A program made the translations under genes and the position numbers. A stretch of DNA of 64,000 nucleotides from Immersiella caudata (Eukaryota; Ascomycota; Sordariomycetes; Sordariales; Lasiosphaeriaceae). Where the stretch lies: positions 1,364,001 to 1,428,000 of the forward strand of contig JAULSU010000002.1 in NCBI GenBank assembly GCA_030512335.1, read 5' to 3'. Below the pieces are notes generated by a model that saw only the letters and a program-made list of their open reading frames with translations, made no database searches and was not told the origin of the DNA. The number at the start of each line of letters is the position of its first letter. The stretch's first letter is position 1. Shown piece after piece: positions 56,993 to 64,000 of the stretch.

Positions 56993-59843
56993 CTTGACGG
57001 GGATTGTTCGTCTTCGTCGGATGTTGGCTTATTCGTCTCGGGTTGCCTTCTAATTCCTTCTGAGCAAGAGCAAATATTGCGCCGGGGCAATGTCGAAAAT
57101 CTAAAAGTTGCAAAAAAAGCGAAAATCGACTTCGCGGGACCTGGCAAACACAGTTGCTGAGGCTGAAGAATGTAGATACACTTGAAAAAGACAGAAGTGA
57201 ATGCTGCTTCTAGCAGGCAAGCAAAATGAACGGTGCTTGACTGGAGAAGTACGACAGAAGAGAATGAAGGTGAAGGGTGAGGGAAAAGGAGAAGCAAGAT
57301 TAGAGGCTGCAAGGCCGCTTGGCCTTATAGCCATCACGAGCGGGCCGAAGAATCGAGCGATGGGGACGACGACGGCCACTGCGGGAGCCAAACGTCGGGA
57401 ACCCCTGCAAGAGATCGTGGGCAGAATCCCCGGGAATGGATCGAACGCAACATAGCCTCTCCGAGCCCCACCTTGTGGCCGGCCCTTAATCAAGATGAGG
57501 AGCGCGGCCAGGGCTCTTCGAACTCTCGAGTGGTGCGTCGTCATGGGGAATGACGAAAGCCATCGAGGTTTCGAAGACGTGCCCAGGAGTTTTGGGCGTG
57601 GGTTTGACATGGGGCTCTGGCGATTGAGCGCGGGGCGACCCTGGATCAGAGCTAGGGGTGGATGCAGGAACGCACATCTGAGACAGGAGAGTCGGCCAAT
57701 GAGCGTCCGTCGTAGAACACCGATTTGGTTAAGGGGCAGGCGGGCCCCATCAGTGACAGAGGAGGCTTGCAGGGGTGTCGGCAGCTGGGACCTGGAAATT
57801 CTGAGGGCAGCTTCTTTTTTGCATCACAACCCACGGCCTGGGTGGACGGCCCCAAAGCATCACGCAACGGCCCAAGCCAACGGCCCAAGCAGACCCCCAT
57901 CCCAGTACCGCATAACCAACTGTCGAGCTACTCACATCCTCACATATGATCACCGCGCGGCAGTGCACGTTGGGCCGAAAATCTTCAGCGTGATGAACCG
58001 GGGACCTGGACGTTCCTGAGACAAATGATCCTCCGAGGATGGCTTTCGAAGCTGTGGCTTGCGCGGTCTCTCACGACTTCGAGATGTGCACGAGGCTCTC
58101 AACACCGCCGTGCAGCTTTGATACAGATGAATGGGTCGTGGTGCGTTTGAACTGTTCCTGCAGAGGCTCGAGGCTGCAATTGAAGGGGCCCAACTGCCGG
58201 CCCTGCTGGTGTTCAGCGACAAGACTAATGGCGAGACGAACCTCAACCGCGTTCAAACAACGTTCGAACAACGTTCTCCTACGAAACAGTAGCAGTAGAA
58301 CGCCTTTTTTTTGCCACAGAATCACCGTTTGTATCCACAGATATCCAGCTCCACAGATTCGCAACCAGGAATTCAAGGGCGGCAAGGAGATTTTCAAGCA
58401 CCCTGGAGGCTGTCGCAGAGGCATTTCAGTTTGCGCTGGCCTGTCCTGGAGATTCATGCCAACGGGGCTTCGACAGGGGAGAGAAGCTGTTTTGAAGCAT
58501 TTTCGTTCGATTTTTGGTCCCTTGGTGCCAGGGTCTGTCGTGATTGAATCCAGGGGTGAGGGGGGTGTTGGCGTTTCACCAGGCGACCCGCTCCATCGCA
58601 ACTCTCTCGGCACTGTTCATGATTTGCTGCACCTTGGCCAACGACGAAGTGATGAGAACTCACCAATTTCTGGTTGGAGTATTGTTTGCGCTGGAAACAA
58701 GCCAAGCGGGCGAGACGCCTTCTTCGCCGCTGTCGAACATCGCTTGTAGGGTGTATCACACCATATTGGGAGTCGAGGAGATGGGCCTGACCGCCAACAG
58801 GTGTGCTTCTCAGACTCTCTGTAATGATGACCAACAACCCAGCTCCCCAGAGACATACTTACCATGGGCCCATTCATCCGTACCTCCCGGTAATCTGCGG
58901 ACAATTTTCGTCGGAATTCCACCGTCGACCCTGCGGATCGGATGGAGACGACAAGAGTTAGTCCCTCCGATTCCCAAAATGCCTCGTCGGCCGGATCGGG
59001 TTCATCGCAACATGGTCCACAGAAACCAAAACACCACCAAGCTCAAGCTTATGGGCAAAACCTCCGGTCGCCCGTCGTTAGTAGACAGAGAGAGAGATCC
59101 ACCGCCCGCAGTGGGTCAGGGTAGCGGGGGATCTCTCGCGTGAATGTGGGAAATAGAAAGCTTCAAATTCAGCCCGTCGATCAGAAACACGCACAGAAGC
59201 AAGGTGCGCACGTACGTACGTATACGCAGTCTAAGCCTCGGCTTTTAAAGGTGTTTGAGCTTGGGGAGACAGGAATAGCTACTGAACCTGGCGAATATCT
59301 CCAATGCGATGAGTTCGGATGAAGAAGGGAGTGAACCCTAACCCTGGTGTTAGGGGGCATAGGTATGTCAGTTCCCACACAGTGGCGTTGGAAAGTCGTT
59401 TTATGAATTAGCTGCCAGGAGGTTTGGGGCAGACGAAGATTGATAATGCCTATTGAAAGAAAACCGGCCTCTTGCAGTGGTCGGGTGACCAGGCCCGGTG
59501 ACTGGCCGATGTCACTGGTCCTATTTTTTGGCGGGGTAGGCGCGATCTACACTTGTACCTGGCCGGGAAGTGCTGGGCCTATCGGTGAGTGATAGGAGTT
59601 CGGGAAGGCAAGAGCTTGAGCTTGTTCCTACCTTTGTAGACATTGTGCGAAGGTTTGAGGCTTTGGGCGACGGGTCTGCAATTTATCTTATTTACTTTTC
59701 AATTTTGGGAAAGAGATAGTTATTCCCGGTTCATCATATGTGCGAGCATCGTCGGCGACATTGGTATCAGCGGTCAGGGACGTCACCCACACCCCGACTG
59801 GCTGTGTTGCGATAAGGCCAGGTCCGGCCTGAGAACATCCAAA
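56993..59843. other. Large divergent intergenic region
   Basis: About 2.85 kb between the starts of the wall-protein gene (-) and gamma-glutamyltransferase (+). Frames up to about 236 codons overlap on both strands but none shows a domain. It contains a telobox pair at 59334-59345 and a short ACGT-alternating tract near 59208. No RNA gene seen. Confidence 0.45.
59334..59345 (+). promoter_or_regulatory. Telobox pair AACCCTAACCCT
   Basis: Two telomere-like units 500 nt upstream of the gamma-glutamyltransferase ATG. Could be a Tbf1-type site for an unrecognised transcript or a tiny interstitial telomere repeat. Confidence 0.45.
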
Positions 59844-61812
59844 ATGCGTGAGTTTTGGTATATCTGACGCCATCATCTTTCAGTGCGCTTACTAGATCTT
59901 ACCAGGCCCGCTCTCAACACCCGTCTGCTGGGCATCACTGGCCCTCCAACTCCAACTAGCCCACGGATTCCCAACCCAGAGCGTCCTCACCCCCCGCGTT
60001 AGCGGAAAAAGAGGAGCAGTTGCAAGTGAGAGCTCGATATGCTCAAAAATAGGGGCTGATATCGTGGGCATCGGAGGTACCGCCGCCGATGCCATGGTCG
60101 CGACAACACTCTGCGTTGGTGTCATCGGGATGTATCATTCTGGCATCGGCGGCGGGGGCTTCATGCTTGTGAGGGACGAGAAGGGGCGGTATGAGGTCAT
60201 CGACTATCGAGAAATGGCTCCCGCGGCGTCCGATAGGGATATGTACAAGGATAAGGGCAACGCCAGTACTGTTGGCGGGCTCTCTGTTGGTATCCCTGGT
60301 GAGCTGAGGGGGTTGGAGTACTTGCATAAGACATTTGGGGTGAGTATCTTTCCGAGAGAAGGTGGTATTATGGTTTGGGCTGACGCAATGTAGAAACTGC
60401 CTTGGGCAACGCTTGTGAAGCCGGCAGTGCGGGTTGCCCGTGATGGGTTCTTGGTGAATAAAGATCTTGTGAGGTATATGGATGCTGTGGGTGGGAATAC
60501 ATCATTCCTAGTTACAGATCCGGTCTGGGCGATGGACTTTGCTCCGAACGGTGGGTGCTTGAGAGGGATGCTAGTTTTGGGAGACAGCTAACAGTCTATA
60601 GGGAAGCTGGTAGAATTTGGTGACTTAATCACGAGAAAGCGTTATGCCACGTGAGTAACCGCTTTTCTGGGATACTGTCGAGCAGCTTTCTAAATCGTCT
60701 TAGCACGTTGGACGAGATTGCCGAGCGAGGACCCTCGGCCTTTTACGAGGGGAAACTGGGTGAGTGGCATGACGAAACTCAAAACAGCTATTCTGACCGC
60801 CCCAGCCGAATCCATGATCGACACTATCCAAGAAACGGGCGGCATCATGACCCTCGATGATCTGAAGCAGTACACGGCGAAGGTCAAGAACGCTCTCAGC
60901 ATTGACTACCGCGGTTACAAACTTTTCACCACCGACGCACCAAGCAGCGGGGCTGTGATGCTCAGCATCCTCAACACCATGAACCAGTACCCCCCAGGAG
61001 ATTCCAAGGACCTTAACCTAACAAGTCATCGCTATGTAGAGGCTATGAAGTTTGCCTACGGGGCCCGGGCAGAGCTCGGTGACCCCGATTTCATCAGAAA
61101 CATCCGCGACTACGAGAAACAGATGCTCAGCGTAGAGAAGGCACAGCAGATTCGAGCCCGTATTCTCGACAACATGACCCAGCCACTAAAAAGCTACAAC
61201 CCCGCGCTCCTTTACACTGTAGAGAGCCCCGGAACATCACACATTGTCACCGCTGATCGATCTGGCATGACGGTCTCCTCCACGACGACCATCAACCTCC
61301 TCTTCGGATCGAAAGCCATGACCCCTGACACCGGAATCATCCTGAACAACGAAATGGACGACTTCTCTCAGCCTGGAAAACGAAACTCCTTCGGTTTCGA
61401 GCCATCTCCTTCGAACTTTATCGCTCCCGGGAAGCGCCCTCTGTCCTCCATCTCGCCTGTCATTGTTGAGTTTGCCTCCAACCGCTCCGTCTACTTCACC
61501 ACTGGCGCAGCCGGCGGCTCTCGGATCATCTCCGCCACCGCCCAAACCGTCTTTGGCGTTCTAGAACAAGGTTACACCATGCACGGCGCCGTCGCTCATC
61601 CGAGACTCCACGATCAGTTGATGCCGACGACGACGCTGGTTGAACTCGGAACGGATGGGGTTGTTTATGAAAGTTTGAAGGCGAAGAACCACAACGTAAC
61701 ATGGCAAGCACCAGGGCAAAGTGCCGTGCAAGCTGTGATGAGGCTTTGGGATGGTAGTTTTGACGCGATAGGGGAAACGAGGCAGGTTAATTCAGGAGGA
61801 TCGATTGTTTGA
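59844..61812 (+). CDS. ggt: Gamma-glutamyltransferase (secreted/vacuolar)
   Basis: Six exons: 59844-59847 (only ATGC), 59906-60339, 60394-60550, 60602-60650, 60704-60759 and 60806-61812, 568 residues. Splicing of the 4-nt exon gives MRPLSTPVCWASLALQLQLA, a good signal peptide, followed by RVSGKRGAVASE. Other landmarks are GGTAADAMVATTLCVGVIGM, HSGIGGGGFMLVR and the autocleavage/catalytic site GTSHIVTADRSGMTVSSTTT, where the Thr before SHIV-type Ser/His should become the nucleophile of the small subunit. GAAGGSRII is the oxyanion glycine loop. The enzyme removes the gamma-glutamyl group from glutathione. All introns (46-58 nt) keep phase. Confidence 0.92.
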
Positions 61813-62278
61813 GTTGGGCTGGTGTTCTGGCGAGTACACAGCTGGGGCTGAAACTGGTACACAATTGGATAGACGCTGCGACGGTAAAGTACACGCATCT
61901 GGTATAAATTAAAGCATCACTAGATAAACACAGAGTAATAGTGCCTACCTTGGCAGCTTGAGAAACCTGGCTTTGGCGCTCTTCCCCTGAGCTACCAATG
62001 AGCAAACTCTGCGACTCGAACTGCGTACCCTACAACGACATTCGACTCAACCCCGCAGGAGAGGACATCTGCGTTGCACTGTATCAGAAGACACGCTACT
62101 GCAACGAGTTTCCTCCTGTTCCCTCCACAATCCTCTAGTTTCTGGTTTCTAGCTTTTCTCTTCTTACCCAACTCACCTTGACTGTGGAATCCGAAAAACC
62201 CGCAAACCCATAAGTGGAGTGCACGATTCGTAAGCCCTTACACTAGACCTAGCTGTCACCAAAAAGTAACTCACAACA
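61813..62278. other. Intergenic before tRNA-Gly
   Basis: 466 nt. Contains an isolated tRNA D-arm-like sequence on the minus strand near 61995-62012 without a tRNA body. Nothing else. Confidence 0.5.
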
Positions 62279-62350
62279 GCGTCAATGGTCTAGTGGTTAG
62301 GATTCAACCCTTCCAAGGTTGAGGGGGGGGTTCGATTCCCTCTTGACGCA
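62279..62350 (+). tRNA. tRNA-Gly (anticodon UCC)
   Basis: The 72 nt fold as a tRNA without intron. The acceptor stem GCGTCAA pairs with TTGACGC and is followed by discriminator A. The D-arm region is GGTCTAGTGGTTAGGA (box A). The anticodon stem CAACC/GGTTG closes a 7-nt loop CTTCCAA with anticodon TCC. The T arm has GGTTCGATTCC (box B). It decodes GGA, and GGG by wobble. Confidence 0.95.
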
Positions 62351-62353
62351 TTC

Positions 62354-62358
62354 TTTTT
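62354..62358 (+). terminator. Pol III terminator after tRNA-Gly
   Basis: Run of five T starting four bases after the discriminator base. Confidence 0.75.
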
Positions 62359-62637
62359 GCTCCCATGCATTTCATGCAGAAAAAAGGTAGAAATTCGGGA
62401 AGGGTGTTGAAAGGGAACGCAGCCCAGGGGTCAAGGCTCTAGATTTCCTGGATTTCCGCGCAGGACGCCTCTGCAAAGCCGAGAAGATGCTGGTAAAACA
62501 GCGACATCGCTCAAAATCAAACGGCAAACATGGCTTCATCAGTAATGGCATAAGATCGTTCCTCATTCGTTCTTTTCAGACGCCAGCTATTAGAAACTCG
62601 CTGCCTGCTAAACCACTGCGCTCGCTTTCTACAAAAT

Positions 62638-64000
62638 TTAAGATCCGCCGGGGCCTCCTAGCAGCGCAAATCTTCGCACAATACCTGGTCCGTACTCTTG
62701 GTACTGTCGCTTTTGTCAGCTGGAAATCTCATATCTTTCGAAAGGAGCATTACCTCTGCCTTGGTGTGGCAGTAGGACCGGAATTCGGGCGTTTGGCCCA
62801 ACAAACTGCCTCCAAACCACGGTCCGTGCCGTTGCCTCTTGTGCGTAATAACTTGCACCTCCAGACCACCGCTCTTTGCACCTCCACTGCGGACCTCGCT
62901 AGCCCTGATTCTCGCATCGACGAGCTGCTTGATGTCACGCTGTAACCTGCGGCCAAAGTCCTTGTAAAGAGTGCTGCCTCCAGACAAAACAATGTTCTTG
63001 TAAAGGCCTCGGCGAACATCGATCGGCGACGACTGAATCACGCCATCGACGACAACGGGCAGTGGTGTCAAGAAGTCGGACGAGTAGATCTCGGGGTTGA
63101 AAAAGATTTCGGGCGCGAGGAAGCGTTCGTATCCAACGTCGACCGTGACCTGGCGACCACCGGGGTGTGTCACGACGTGCTTCATGAAGCGGCTGCGGTC
63201 GCGGTCGAAACGGGAAAACTCCTTGACGATATCGGGGCACACGTAGCAGTACTCCTCCTTGATCTCCTGGGCTGTCTTGAGCGACGAATCTGGTTCGCCA
63301 CGGTCTCGCAGGAGCGACTGGACAAAGTAGGTGATATCGCGACCGGCGATCGGGATCGACTTGATGGAAGAGCCGATGACATATCCTTCGGCGACGGGAA
63401 TAACGTGCGTAACACCGTCGCCGGAGTCAATAACCGTGCCCGTTAAGGACCTGTCTTGGACTTTGGACGAGGTCCACGAAGCTGCCAACGCGAGCACGGC
63501 TTGAACAGCAATGTAAAGGCCGGCGCAGTTGAAGGACTCGAAGAAGATTTCGGCGGTGTTCTCTCGGTTCTCGGGAGGATTCAGCGGCTATAATTGTCTT
63601 TAGCGCAAGATCCGTGGTAGAGGGTCCAGCAGCGATCTAACCGGCTCAGTAAGCAGGAAGAAGTGGTCTTCGGGCTCGACTCTTAGATATTTGAAGATGG
63701 AGTTCGACCAGAATCTCTCCATGTGATCCTATACCCCAACGTTAGCTTGGTCATGCCTCCAGCAGCAGTCCAAACCCACCCAGTTTTCTATCTGGCCGTG
63801 CCTAATCGGATAGTGTAGACCATAGCCTAATCTTGTCAGTCGGGCACGCCGCCGAGAGTGGGCGAGATAACCCACCAGGGCCAGCCGCGGCTGTGATCGC
63901 CTCGTCACCGATGAAGAAGTCGAGATCCTCGGTTCCGCGTTTCATAGACAAGTGACCCTGAGGGCCGGCGCCGCCTGTGAGGAAGGTCGGCTTGCCCGCA
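62638..64000 (-). CDS. ARP3: Actin-related protein 3 (Arp3), 5' end outside window
   Basis: Visible exons: 64000-63876 (partial), 63826-63780, 63728-63642, 63587-62754 and 62703-62638, about 386 residues. Introns of 49, 51, 54 and 50 nt all keep phase. The actin fold shows LDFFIGDEAI, RHGQIENWDHMERFWSNSIF, EIFFESFNCAGLYIAVQAVL and the ATP-site VIDSGDGVTHVIPVAEG. A second phosphate-loop block is IVLSGGSTLYKDFGRRLQRD. Arp3 features are GPWFGGSLLGQTPEFRSYCH and the ending RRFALLGGPGGS. The last exon is joined by GTAATG to GCGACAG, replacing a spurious read-through. Arp3 is the ATP-binding core of the Arp2/3 complex that nucleates branched actin. About 50-60 N-terminal residues are missing. Confidence 0.95.

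Noticed and set aside
58039..58749. 236-codon plus-strand frame in the divergent region before gamma-glutamyltransferase
   Set aside because: No domain, and minus-strand frames of similar length overlap it; no splice or start context favours it.
61970..62045. tRNA-like sequence on the minus strand (GCTC...GAGC D arm and TTCGAGTC)
   Set aside because: The box B-like part lies 5' of the box A-like part, the reverse of a tRNA gene, and no acceptor or anticodon stem forms.
1..64000. CRISPR arrays, prokaryotic operons, intact transposons or a biosynthetic cluster
   Set aside because: None seen; the window is intron-containing fungal DNA with mostly housekeeping genes.

Overview
This window is nuclear DNA from a filamentous ascomycete, most likely a Sordariomycete. 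The genes are dense and separated mostly by 0.3-1.5 kb. Most introns are 46-120 nt with GTRNGT-like donors, CTRAC-like branch points and YAG acceptors. The gene set includes the DASH subunit Dad3, a Chs7-like chaperone, Gde1, Pga1 and a dispersed Neurospora-type 5S rRNA gene. Most gene models here were assembled by hand by joining reading frames across introns; exon coordinates are in each entry.

Layout: 1-9.1 kb holds the 3' end of an unknown gene, a small membrane protein (-), mitochondrial ribosomal protein uS5m (+), DAD3 (-), a 5S rRNA gene (+) and an ankyrin/dilute-domain protein (-). 9.5-14.2 kb holds allantoicase (-), a cytochrome b561-like protein (+) and a Chs7-like protein (-). 14.2-17.7 kb has no gene I can support. 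17.7-24.2 kb has an MFS sugar transporter, a small LYR-like (DUF1763-type) protein and a mitochondrial carrier, all (+). 24.2-26.7 kb is a decayed stretch with two related broken small genes (-). 26.7-38.9 kb holds tRNA-splicing endonuclease subunit Sen54 (+), a nuclear protein with a duplicated fungal domain (+), a peroxisomal ABCD half-transporter (-) and the GPI-mannosyltransferase cofactor Pga1 (+). 39.1-49.9 kb holds a WW-domain protein (-), the SPX-ankyrin-GDPD protein Gde1 (-) and a mitochondrial PPR-like protein (-). 50.1-54.8 kb holds CZIB/UPF0587 (+), a decayed segment, RNase P/MRP subunit Snm1/Rpr2 (+) and Zpr1 (+). 55.4-64 kb holds a secreted Ser/Thr-rich wall protein (-), gamma-glutamyltransferase (+), tRNA-Gly(UCC) (+) and the 3' part of Arp3 (-), which runs off the right edge.

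Most of these are conserved housekeeping genes: mitochondrial translation, tRNA/rRNA processing, kinetochore, actin, GPI anchors, chitin export, purine and phospholipid scavenging, and peroxisomal import. They do not form a pathway cluster. No secondary-metabolite cluster, intact transposon, CRISPR array or clearly new system is visible. The least explained material is the pair of decayed paralogues at 25-26.1 kb, the decayed coding remnants at 50.8-52.2 kb and the empty 3.4 kb at 14.2-17.7 kb.
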